Positions 14,231-20,110 of a DNA stretch of 20,110 bases are shown here, one piece after another. The stretch is from the NCBI GenBank assembly GCA_964556705.1, contig CAZKXX010000072.1:1-20110 (forward strand). The letters run 5' to 3'. The position numbers were made by a program, and so were the translations under genes. The notes below the pieces were generated by a model. It searched no databases. It worked only from the letters and a program-made list of their open reading frames with translations, and had not been told where the DNA came from. This stretch comes from CAZKXX01 sp964556705. GTDB lineage: Bacteria > Acidobacteriota > Terriglobia > UBA7540. Position 1 is the first letter of the stretch. The number at the start of each line of letters is the position of its first letter.

Positions 14231-15931
14231 ATGCGACGGTTATCGTTGATTCTGGCTTCAGCCCTTTTGCCGATTCTCATCTCCTGCGGGGGAGGCAGTG
14301 TGGCCGCGCCTCCTCCACCGCCGCCGGAGCCGGGCGTCACGGTTTCTCCCGCCACGGCCAGCGTGCCGGCGGGCGCGACGCAGCAGTTTACAGCCAACGT
14401 GGTTGGGGTTTCCAACACCGCTGTGACCTGGCAGGTGGAGGGGGTGGCGGGCGGCAATGCCACCACGGGCACGATTTCCACTACCGGTCTGTACACCGCG
14501 CCGACTGTCCCCCCGCCTGGCGGAAGCGTCACGGTTACCGCGGTCCTGCAAGCCGATCCGGAGCTCTTCGGGTCGGCGCTCGTGGCCGTGCAGTTCTCGA
14601 ACGTCTCCTTCAGCGGCGCCTACGTCTTCAACTTTATTGGTACGGATCAGGACGGCGTGTTTACCCTCGCGGGGCGATTCGAAGCCGACGGCGACGGAAA
14701 TCTGACGAACGGACTTCAGGACCTGAATCACGCCACAGGCATTGTCGAAAACCTTGCGTTCACCGGCACCTATTCGATCTCCCCCAGCGGCCGTGGCTTT
14801 GTGACCTTGACCTCGGACTTCGGAACCTTTGATTTCCGAATCATCCTCACAGACCGGGCCGGTCGCGCCCTGCTGATTTCCTTCGATCCCGCGACGAACG
14901 GCTCCGGCGTCATCATCATGGAGGGGGCTTCCGCCGCGGTCGTGGCGAACGACTTCGTCTTCCGGTTCGAAGGCGTCAGCGACCTTGGCGCCATCGCCCT
15001 CGCCGGCCGCTACACGCAGGACGGAGCGGGCATCATCACGGACGGCGTGCTGGACGCCAACAATAACGGAGTGCCCTCGGAGAATTCTCCGTTCACGGGG
15101 ACTTTCGCCGACGATGCGAGCGGGCGCCGGACGGTGAGCCTGGTCACCGCCCTCGGCCCTCTCACCCTCCGCCTGTACCCCTCAACCTCAGATTCTTTTC
15201 TCGCCGTGTCCCTCGACGTCATTCCCGCCGTGGCCGGCGAAGTCGCTCCGCAATCGCTCGATCAGTTTGCGGACACGGACCTCACCGGGAATTACGTGTT
15301 CCAGTCGATCGGATTCAGCGCGGACCGCGTCACGGCCTCGGCCGGCCGCTTCACCGCCGACGGCGCGGGGAACATCACCGCCGGGCTCTTCGACGAGAAC
15401 GATACCGGAATCGTTCGGGAGACAGTTCCCTTCTCGGGCATGTACGCCGTTGCACCCAACGGGCGATCTACCTTCACGCTCATCAGCGATCAGGAAACGC
15501 TCTCGTTCGCGTTCTATCTGGCCGGCGCACGCGGTTTCTTCGTCCGGCTCGATCCGGACCTTACCGCTGCGGGCGAGTTTCAGAGCCAGGCGCCCGGGCC
15601 GTTCTCGGCCGCGTCGTTCGGCGGAAGCCTGGGGCTGCTGCTGACCGGTGTTTTCGGCGATTTGGAGTCCGACCTCCTCGCCCGGCTCAGTTCAGACGGC
15701 GCAGGAAATCTGGCGGGCCTGACTGACGCCAATATCTTCGGGGACCTCTTCGAGGCCCTCTCCGTGACGGGCACGTACAACGTCTCTTCCACGGGCCGCG
15801 GGACTCTGGCGCTGAACATCGGCGGCGAGATCTTCAACTCGCGGTTCTATCTGGCCGACGAAACGCTCCAGTTCTTCGTGGGTGTGGATCCCACGGAAGT
15901 CCTGGGCGGCCGGGCGCGACGGCAGTTCTGA
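14231..15931 (+). CDS. Lipoprotein with an Ig-like domain and four ~110-residue repeats
   Basis: 566 residues. The ATG at 14231 gives a lipoprotein signal (MRRLSLILASALLPILISC, lipobox LISC, Cys19), although the frame stays open far upstream. After a Pro-rich linker comes a bacterial Ig-like domain (~34-122: VTVSPATASVPAGATQQFTA..., TISTTGLYTAP). Four related repeats follow at about 127-228, 238-335, 351-450 and 461-556. Each has a GxYVF-type start, an AGRFxxDGxGNIT core, a PFTGTY element and a FRFYLxD-like end. Repeats 2 and 4 are the most degenerate. The protein is probably surface- or periplasm-exposed and anchored in a membrane. I know no function for the repeat; similar proteins are common in Acidobacteriota. 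Confidence 0.85.
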   Translation: MRRLSLILASALLPILISCGGGSVAAPPPPPPEPGVTVSPATASVPAGATQQFTANVVGVSNTAVTWQVEGVAGGNATTGTISTTGLYTAPTVPPPGGSVTVTAVLQADPELFGSALVAVQFSNVSFSGAYVFNFIGTDQDGVFTLAGRFEADGDGNLTNGLQDLNHATGIVENLAFTGTYSISPSGRGFVTLTSDFGTFDFRIILTDRAGRALLISFDPATNGSGVIIMEGASAAVVANDFVFRFEGVSDLGAIALAGRYTQDGAGIITDGVLDANNNGVPSENSPFTGTFADDASGRRTVSLVTALGPLTLRLYPSTSDSFLAVSLDVIPAVAGEVAPQSLDQFADTDLTGNYVFQSIGFSADRVTASAGRFTADGAGNITAGLFDENDTGIVRETVPFSGMYAVAPNGRSTFTLISDQETLSFAFYLAGARGFFVRLDPDLTAAGEFQSQAPGPFSAASFGGSLGLLLTGVFGDLESDLLARLSSDGAGNLAGLTDANIFGDLFEALSVTGTYNVSSTGRGTLALNIGGEIFNSRFYLADETLQFFVGVDPTEVLGGRARRQF

Positions 15932-15947
15932 TGCCCCGACAGTTCGG

Positions 15948-16529
15948 TCAGCCGATTCTGCTGAGGAAATATCGGTGGATCGTTTCGTCGTCGGTGAGTT
16001 CGGGATGAAACGTTCCAGCGAGGATGTTGCCCTGTTCAACGAGGACGGGAAGCCCGTCGCAAGTGCCCAGCACGCGCACGCCCGCGCCCACGCGGCGAAT
16101 GATCGGCGCGCGGATGAAGACCATTTCCACGGGCCGGTCGGCGAGCGCCGGGCATTGCCCGCGCCGCACAGCGCTGTCAATCTGCCGCCCGTAGGCGTTC
16201 CGCTCGATAGCGATATCGAGCAGGGCAAGACTCTCCTGCGGTGGGTTCGAGACTTCTTTCGCCAGCAAAATCGCGCCGGCACAAGTGCCGAACACAGGCT
16301 TGCCCTGCGCGGCGAATTCCTTCACGGCCGGGCCGAGCCCTTCGTTCTCGAAAAACTTCAGCATCGTCGTGCTTTCGCCGCCGGGCATAATCAGGCCGCC
16401 CACGTCAGCCAAATCCTGCGACCGCTTGACGAGCTTCCACGCCGCGCCCAGGCGCTCGAGCATCCTGGCGTGCAGCTCGAAGTCGCCCTGAACGGCCAGG
16501 ATTCCGATAATCTTATTTCCGTTCTTCAT
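15948..16529 (-). CDS. pdxT: Pyridoxal 5'-phosphate synthase glutaminase subunit PdxT
   Basis: 193 residues, the normal length. Class I glutaminase features are the oxyanion-loop GGES (50-53), nucleophile C83 (GTCAGAI) and the H175/E177 pair (FHPEL). It releases ammonia from glutamine and channels it to PdxS, which builds pyridoxal 5'-phosphate. The ATG at 16529 is chosen because the protein then begins MKNGNKIIGILAVQGDF; the longer frame is translated heptamer repeat. Its partner pdxS lies about 2.1 kb upstream instead of adjacent. The stop is 16 bases from the convergent lipoprotein stop. Confidence 0.95.
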   Translation of the reverse strand: MKNGNKIIGILAVQGDFELHARMLERLGAAWKLVKRSQDLADVGGLIMPGGESTTMLKFFENEGLGPAVKEFAAQGKPVFGTCAGAILLAKEVSNPPQESLALLDIAIERNAYGRQIDSAVRRGQCPALADRPVEMVFIRAPIIRRVGAGVRVLGTCDGLPVLVEQGNILAGTFHPELTDDETIHRYFLSRIG

Positions 16530-16548
16530 CAGTGAATGTCGTGGCCCT

Positions 16549-16684
16549 CTTGTCCTTTGTCCTCGGCCCTTGGTCCTTTGTCCTTCGTCCTGTGCGGAAA
16601 GTCGGCGTCGGTTGGTAAAGGCAGAGCTCGTCCGTCGTGAACGGGCAAGGGACAAAGGACAAGTGACGGACGACAAAGGACGTT
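16549..16684. repeat. Heptanucleotide repeat arrays H5, inverted pair between yfiT and pdxT
   Basis: Six units of tttgtcc-type 7-mers (16549-16590) and six units of ggacaaa-type 7-mers (16643-16684) are reverse complements of each other, separated by ~52 bases. Together they can fold into a long imperfect hairpin upstream of pdxT. The second array ends five bases from the yfiT-like stop codon. Confidence 0.85.
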
Positions 16685-16689
16685 CTCGC

Positions 16690-17217
16690 TCACCATTTCA
16701 TCCGCTCCCGCAGCCCCGCAACGTGCGCCGTATGGTGCCGGCCGTGCCAGGCGTACATTCCGAGCAAGCGTTCGAGCGTGATCTTGCCGTGTTCGGGATG
16801 AGTGAATCGGCGGTTGAAGTCCGCCGCGCTCATCGCGCGCAGCAGCATGGCCCAGCGGTGGTGGAGCCCGTCGAGCAGCGCAAGCGAAACTTCGGCCGGC
16901 GCAGAGCGCGAATCCACCGTTTCCGCCCAGCGCTCCTGCTCGTAGGTTTTGATCGTCGGCTCGTCTTCCGTCAACGCCAGCTTAAAACGCACGTAAGCGT
17001 TCATATGGCTGTCGGCAAGATGATGAACCAACTGCCGCACCGTCCAGCCACCGTCGCGGTAAGGTGTGTCGAGTTGCTGCTCGTTCAGCCCCTCGACCGC
17101 CGCGCGGAACTTCGCCGCCGCCTCGGCAATCTGCTTGATCAGCTCCTTCCGCCGCGCCTCGCTCAGATTGTCTTCCCACTGCAATTTGCCGATGGGGTAC
17201 CGCAAATCCGATGTCAT
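16690..17217 (-). CDS. YfiT/BstA-like DinB-superfamily metal-dependent protein
   Basis: 175 residues. The GGWTVRQLVHHLADSHMNAYVRFK block and the C-terminal YAWHGRHHTAHV supply the three-His metal site of the DinB/YfiT fold. Close relatives are annotated as bacillithiol transferase or putative metal-dependent hydrolase; the substrate here is unknown. The ATG at 17217 is chosen because GAGG lies five bases upstream and MTSDLRYPIGKLQW is the family start. A longer frame to 17298 would translate part of a REP repeat. It sits between the TA region and pdxT, in the same direction. Confidence 0.88.
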   Translation of the reverse strand: MTSDLRYPIGKLQWEDNLSEARRKELIKQIAEAAAKFRAAVEGLNEQQLDTPYRDGGWTVRQLVHHLADSHMNAYVRFKLALTEDEPTIKTYEQERWAETVDSRSAPAEVSLALLDGLHHRWAMLLRAMSAADFNRRFTHPEHGKITLERLLGMYAWHGRHHTAHVAGLRERMKW

Positions 17218-17240
17218 CGCGTCCTCGCTTTCTGTTTTCA

Positions 17241-17310
17241 GCTGTAGCGGCGGCGTCCTCGCCGTCGCAATCGTTTCAAACCAGCGACGATTAGCCATCG
17301 CCGCTACAGC
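17241..17310. repeat. REP/BIME-like 70-bp repeat, copy 1
   Basis: The unit has 12-bp perfect inverted ends (GCTGTAGCGGCG ... CGCCGCTACAGC). Each end carries an inward GTAG head followed by a hairpin: CGGCG-N7-CGCCG on the left, and AGCGGCGAT-N5-ATCGTCGCT with one mismatch on the right (minus strand). Two opposed REPs form a BIME-like unit. Confidence 0.85.
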
Positions 17311-17331
17311 CGGACCTCAAGCCGACCCGCC

Positions 17332-17401
17332 GTTGTAGCAGCGGCGTCCTCGCCGTCGCAATCGTTTCACACAAGCCACGATGAGACATCGCCGCTACAG
17401 C
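17332..17401. repeat. REP/BIME-like 70-bp repeat, copy 2
   Basis: Same length and orientation as copy 1, differing at 7 of 70 positions by hand alignment, and separated from it by 21 bases. The rest of the ~300-base gap between yfiT and parE holds a further GTAG-headed hairpin (17404-17437 region) that runs straight into the pdxS remnant. Confidence 0.85.
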
Positions 17402-17436
17402 ACGCGGGTGACCCCGACTGGCCGGGATCGCTACAG

Positions 17437-17499
17437 CTACCACCCGCGCGTTAGCAGCATCTCCTTCGGGTCGAGCTTGGCGACGTCGAGCCCGCGCAT
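17437..17499 (-). pseudogene. Orphan pdxS 3'-end remnant R1
   Basis: On the minus strand this 63-base stretch reads in frame as the last 20 codons of pdxS plus a TAG stop: MRGLDVAKL...LLTRGW. The intact gene ends MRGIDVAKL...LLQTRGW at identical length. Against the intact gene 14 of 60 compared bases differ, many at third codon positions; against remnant R2 only 3 of 60 differ. The similarity stops exactly at the ATG codon, 14 bases from the parE stop. No other pdxS sequence flanks it. Confidence 0.85.
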
Positions 17500-17513
17500 C
17501 ACCCCCGCTTCAC

Positions 17514-17825
17514 TCACCCGATCTCCCAAGGCTCGGGCGTCACCTGCTTCAGGTCTCGCGCGCCGTGAATGACCATCAGGACCAGGATTCGATCCGGCTC
17601 GACCCGATACACGATCCGGTATTTCCCATAAAGAATTTCGCGAATCGCGTCGTCATCGGCTTCGGGAACCCTGCGGCCGATCCGCGGGAAGCGCGCCGCC
17701 TTCTCGACGGCCTCGATGGTTCTCTCCACAAAACGGTCGGCGTAGGCTTGGGAGTCGCGGGCGATGTAGTCTCGCAGGTCTCTGGCGTCACGCAGGGCCG
17801 AGCGAGTCCACTCGATTTTTGTCAT
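17514..17825 (-). CDS. RelE/ParE-superfamily toxin
   Basis: 103 residues. The family pattern is clear: IEWTRSALRDARDLRDYIARDSQAYADRFVERTIEAVEKAARFPRIGRRVPE, then IREILYGKYRIVYRVEPDRILVLMVIHGARDL. ParE members poison gyrase and RelE members cleave mRNA; the sequence does not decide between them. The start codon overlaps the upstream antitoxin stop by four bases (ATGA). The pair lies between two pdxS 3'-end remnants. Confidence 0.92.
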   Translation of the reverse strand: MTKIEWTRSALRDARDLRDYIARDSQAYADRFVERTIEAVEKAARFPRIGRRVPEADDDAIREILYGKYRIVYRVEPDRILVLMVIHGARDLKQVTPEPWEIG

Positions 17826-18001
17826 TTGGAGGAAAGGTGCTCTTTCGCGGCCTGATGTGAGACGACCTCGCCCGCCGCCGCTTCGTCCAATGCCTTAGCG
17901 AGTTTCTTCCGGACGTAGAACTCATACATGATGTCGTCCCACGTCGCGTGGTCCGGGAGTGCGTCAATCAGCTTCTTCGCTTCTTCCTTCACAGGACTCA
18001 T
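17822..18001 (-). CDS. Antitoxin of the RelE/ParE pair
   Basis: 59 residues. MSPVKEEAKKLIDALPDHATWDDIMYEFYVRKKL resembles the short antitoxins commonly encoded before RelE/ParE toxins. The ATG at 18001 is preferred over the in-frame GTG at 18019 because GGGGAGG then sits nine bases upstream. It overlaps the toxin gene by four bases. An extended -10 lies 25 bases upstream. Confidence 0.85.
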   Translation of the reverse strand: MSPVKEEAKKLIDALPDHATWDDIMYEFYVRKKLAKALDEAAAGEVVSHQAAKEHLSSK

Positions 18002-18025
18002 TTCCCCAATCCTCCCCACGACGCC

Positions 18026-18034
18026 ATTCTAACA
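18026..18034 (-). promoter_or_regulatory. Extended -10 promoter of the parDE/relBE-like pair
   Basis: TGTTAGAAT on the minus strand (TGn plus a 5/6 -10 box), about 25 bases before the antitoxin ATG. No good -35 is seen. Confidence 0.5.
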
Positions 18035-18060
18035 CCGCCCGCCGCGGATCGCCGCGCGGA

Positions 18061-18083
18061 GGCGAGGACACCCCCGCTGCAGC
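18061..18083 (-). repeat. Half copy of the REP/BIME repeat directly after pdxS remnant R2
   Basis: On the minus strand it starts GCTGCAGCGG and matches 20 of 23 bases of the left half of the 70-bp repeat at 17241. It begins at the TAG stop of remnant R2. Confidence 0.65.
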
Positions 18084-18142
18084 TACCACCCGCGCGTTAG
18101 CAGCATCTCCTTCGGGCCGAGCTTGGCGACATCGATCCCGCG
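18083..18142 (-). pseudogene. Orphan pdxS 3'-end remnant R2
   Basis: On the minus strand this reads in frame as RGIDVAKLGPKEMLLTRGW and a TAG stop, the final 19 codons of a pdxS gene; the preceding Met codon is not conserved. It matches remnant R1 at 57 of 60 bases and lies in the same orientation. It is 19 bases from the hicB stop codon on one side, and the promoter of the parDE-like pair begins about 50 bases beyond it on the other. Confidence 0.85.
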
Positions 18143-18161
18143 CTCACGCGATGAAGTTTCT

Positions 18162-18371
18162 TCAGACCTGCACGTACTCCGTGCTTGAGGCCGGCTCCGG
18201 AACCCGATCACCCTGTTCACGCAGGGCGGTCACGTGAAGCTCGACGGCCTCGCGAATAAGACGCAGCGCCTCTTCACGCGTTTCCCCCACCACCGCACAG
18301 CCGGGTAGGTCCGGCACGTAGGCCCCAAAGCTGTTCTCACCCTTTTCGATAACGACAAGGTAGTTCATCAT
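18162..18371 (-). CDS. hicB: HicB-family antitoxin
   Basis: 69 residues, the compact HicB form: MNYLVVIEKGENSFGAYVPDLPGCAVVGETREEALRLIREAVELHVTALREQG. It is a partial RNase H-like fold that binds HicA. The ATG at 18371 overlaps the hicA stop as ATGA, so the antitoxin was translated by coupling to the toxin gene. No separate DNA-binding domain is present. Confidence 0.92.
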   Translation of the reverse strand: MMNYLVVIEKGENSFGAYVPDLPGCAVVGETREEALRLIREAVELHVTALREQGDRVPEPASSTEYVQV

Positions 18372-18569
18372 GGTTGCTTCCCTTTCAGTCCTGCCTGTTT
18401 CAGGATGCTATTGAGCGTCCCGGGTGGCACGTCGAGGTTCGGCGTACCAGCAATCGTGACAGTTCGTTCCAGGCTTGACCGAGTGCCTGTACTGCCGATG
18501 ACTCCCCTTTGTCCTCACCAACTTCCATCCGTCTCGTTCGACCATATCCACCACATCTCGGAATTTCAA
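18368..18569 (-). pseudogene. hicA: HicA-family toxin gene with a +1 frameshift
   Basis: The 5' part reads MKFRDVVDMVERDGWKLVRTKGSHRQYRH and on to KPGT, a normal HicA double-stranded-RNA-binding-like fold with catalytic His24. At 18461-18467 the frame breaks. Dropping one base gives TVTIAGTP...PPGTLNSILKQAGLKGK, the conserved HicA C-terminus, and a stop overlapping the hicB start. Corrected length is 66 residues. A TTG start at 18569 is inferred from GGAG eight bases upstream and the standard MKxRDV start; an ATG at 18629, one base after the pdxS stop, would add 20 unrelated residues. As it stands the product would be truncated and probably inactive, unless this is a sequencing error or frameshifting occurs. 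Confidence 0.85.
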
Positions 18570-18630
18570 CTTCGTCGCTCCAAGGACCAAGGTTCGATTC
18601 AAGCCCTTCGCGGAAGCCCTTTCGAGCATA

Positions 18631-19518
18631 TCACCACCCCCGCGTTTGCAGCAGCTCTTCGGGCTTCAGTTTCGCCACGTCGATGCCGCGCATGGCCTTA
18701 CCCAGTTCTTCGCAGCACTCGGCGACCACGGCAGGCTCGTTGAAGTGCGTCGTCGCGCGGACAATCGCTTTCGCGCGCTTCGCCGGGTCCTCGGACTTGA
18801 AGATCCCCGAGCCGACGAAGACGGCTTCCGCGCCGAGTTGCATTACGAGCGCGGCGTCCGCGGGCGTGGCGATTCCTCCTGCCGAAAAATTCGGCACCGG
18901 AAGTTTCCCGTGCTGGTGGACGTACTGAACCAACTCATACGGCGCGCCGTGCTCCTTCGCCTTGGCCATCAGTTCATCTTCACGCAGCGTGGTAATGAGC
19001 CGCATCTCGCCGACAATGGCGCGGATGTGCTTCACGGCCTCGACGATATTGCCGCTTCCCGCCTCGCCTTTCGTGCGAATCATCGCCGCGCCTTCACCGA
19101 TGCGCCGCAAGGCTTCGCCCAGGTTGCGCGCGCCGCAGACGAACGGCACCTTGAACGGCCACTTGTTGATGTGGTGCTCCTCGTCGGCGGGCGTGAGCAC
19201 CTCGCTCTCGTCCACGTAGTCCACGCCCACCGATTCCAGCACCTGCGCCTCGGCGAAGTGCCCGATCCTCGCCTTGGCCATCACCGGAATCGTCACCGCC
19301 TTCATGATTTCCTTGATGATTTTGATCGAGGCCATGCGCGCCACGCCGCCTTCCTTGCGGATGTCCGCCGGCACGCGTTCGAGCGCCATGACGGCGCAGG
19401 CGCCCGCGTCCTCGGCGATTTTGGCCTGCTCGGCGTTCGTGACGTCCATGATGACGCCGCCCTTCAGCATCTCGGCCAACCCGACTTTCAGTTTCATCTG
19501 CTCATCGTATTGCCACAT
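18631..19518 (-). CDS. pdxS: Pyridoxal 5'-phosphate synthase subunit PdxS
   Basis: 295 residues, full length. Key residues of the (beta/alpha)8 synthase are present: D25 (VIMDV), the ribose-phosphate Schiff-base lysine K82 (PVMAKARIGH) and the second catalytic lysine K150 (RTKGEAGSG). It condenses ribose 5-phosphate, glyceraldehyde 3-phosphate and ammonia from PdxT to form PLP, as a dodecamer in the cytoplasm. The ATG at 19518 has AAGGAG upstream. Downstream, where pdxT is commonly found, lie hicAB, a second TA pair and yfiT. Its last 20 codons are repeated twice downstream as remnants. Confidence 0.97.
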   Translation of the reverse strand: MWQYDEQMKLKVGLAEMLKGGVIMDVTNAEQAKIAEDAGACAVMALERVPADIRKEGGVARMASIKIIKEIMKAVTIPVMAKARIGHFAEAQVLESVGVDYVDESEVLTPADEEHHINKWPFKVPFVCGARNLGEALRRIGEGAAMIRTKGEAGSGNIVEAVKHIRAIVGEMRLITTLREDELMAKAKEHGAPYELVQYVHQHGKLPVPNFSAGGIATPADAALVMQLGAEAVFVGSGIFKSEDPAKRAKAIVRATTHFNEPAVVAECCEELGKAMRGIDVAKLKPEELLQTRGW

Positions 19519-19553
19519 TTTCGTTCTCCTTCAATGAGTCCGGAATTTCATAG

Positions 19554-19684
19554 GCTGTGAGCCGTCAGCTTTCAGCCCTCAGCGATCAGCGAACGCAGGG
19601 CACGCAATTCGCCGTACTCGATCCCCCATGGCGACCCAGCCCGTCGTCCTGTCAATCTGCAATCGTCAATTATCAATCCTCAAT
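19554..19684. repeat. Heptanucleotide repeat arrays H6
   Basis: Two arrays lie in the gap before pdxS: 19554-19595 (six units, gcNNtca type) and 19650-19684 (five units, each ending CAAT). The second contains the stop codon of the decarboxylase gene (19680-19682). Confidence 0.85.
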
Positions 19685-20110
19685 TTCCCGCCCGCCTCTC
19701 GCGGTCCGTCTCGCGACCCACGCGCGCCACAATTTCCGGCACCGCTTCGACATCTTCCAGCCGCGTGTGGAAGTTCACGATGCAGGCACGCAGCACGAAT
19801 TTTCCGCGCAGCACCGCGTTGGTCACAAAAACTTCCCCGCCCGCCTTCAGGCGTTCGAGCAGTTCGGCGTTCAGCCGGTTCAGGTCGTCCTCCGCCGAGT
19901 CTTTCCCGCGCAAATCACGCGGCACGTATCGGAACGTCGCGATGCTCAGGCCGCGCGTAAAGGTCTCGAACTCCGGGTGCGCCGCCGTGGCCTGAAACAG
20001 CGCCTCGGCCAGCCGGATGTTTTGCGCAATCATCCGCACGCAGCCTTCGCGTCCCGCCTGGCGCAGCCCCAGCCAGACTTTCAGCGCCCGGAAGCCGCGC
20101 GAATTCTGGA
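19680..20110 (-). CDS. PLP-dependent amino-acid decarboxylase (group II, aromatic/tyrosine type), C-terminal part
   Basis: The gene enters from the right edge; 143 codons of its 3' end are visible. The stretch begins QNSRGFRALKVWLGLRQ, the segment after the PLP-lysine in aromatic-L-amino-acid and related decarboxylases. It continues with FETFTRGLSIATFRYVP and ends with FVLRACIVNFHTRLEDVEAVPEIV, typical of the C-terminal domain. Substrate specificity and the catalytic lysine are outside the window. It is a PLP enzyme lying directly upstream of pdxS in the same direction, 161 bases away; a functional link is only a suggestion. Confidence 0.88.
   Translation of the reverse strand, partial: QNSRGFRALKVWLGLRQAGREGCVRMIAQNIRLAEALFQATAAHPEFETFTRGLSIATFRYVPRDLRGKDSAEDDLNRLNAELLERLKAGGEVFVTNAVLRGKFVLRACIVNFHTRLEDVEAVPEIVARVGRETDRERRAGN

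Noticed and set aside
16549..16684. CRISPR array
   Set aside because: The repeats are 7-base tandem units with no spacers, and no cas genes are present.
17218..17298. Longer N-terminus for the YfiT-like protein
   Set aside because: The extra residues come from the 70-bp REP repeat, and a better ribosome site serves the ATG at 17217.
18588..18629. ATG at 18629 as the hicA start
   Set aside because: It would add 20 residues with no HicA similarity; the TTG at 18569 has GGAG at good spacing and gives the standard N-terminus.

Overview
The window is high-GC bacterial chromosome. Almost every gene lies on the minus strand; the only two plus-strand genes are a CPBP-like membrane protein and a repeat lipoprotein. 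The gene families (form II CoxSLM-type hydroxylase, soluble cyclase fused to a Ser/Thr kinase, LolD next to ClpC, a lipoprotein built of ~110-residue repeats) and the abundant small intergenic repeats suggest Acidobacteriota or a relative. This is inference; there is no rRNA or other phylogenetic marker in the window.

Layout: (1) 1-1146, start of clpC preceded by a lolD-like ABC ATPase. (2) 1147-1444, a gene-free stretch packed with REP-like hairpins and a long palindrome. (3) 1445-4728, a secreted phosphodiesterase/alkaline-phosphatase-fold protein, a divergent CPBP-like membrane protein lacking the catalytic residues, and amrS. (4) 4827-10114, a coxS-coxL-coxM-coxG molybdenum hydroxylase operon with its promoter. 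A phd-vapC toxin-antitoxin (TA) pair with its own promoter and double-palindrome operator lies between coxM and coxG. (5) 10297-12715, an adenylate-cyclase-like/Ser-Thr kinase fusion followed by a hypothetical gene. (6) 12925-15931, a DtxR/MntR-type regulator, a thioredoxin-type arsC, and a divergent repeat lipoprotein. (7) 15948-19518, the pyridoxal-phosphate synthase genes pdxS and pdxT, separated by a YfiT/DinB gene and two TA pairs. (8) 19680-20110, the C-terminus of a PLP-dependent amino-acid decarboxylase.

The most unusual structure is at the 3' end of pdxS. Its last ~20 codons occur three times in one orientation: once in the intact gene and twice as orphan remnants. The copies bracket two TA cassettes (hicAB and a parDE/relBE-like pair), so the order is pdxS-3'end / hicAB / 3'end remnant / parDE-like / 3'end remnant / REP repeats / yfiT / pdxT. 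This looks like serial cassette insertion at the pdxS 3' end. The remnants resemble each other much more than they resemble the intact gene. The hicA toxin gene has a +1 frameshift.

A second theme is repeats. Degenerate arrays with a strict 7-base period occur at six loci, often overlapping or touching stop codons. Separate hairpin repeats headed by GTAG, as in RAYT-mobilised REP elements, fill two intergenic regions.
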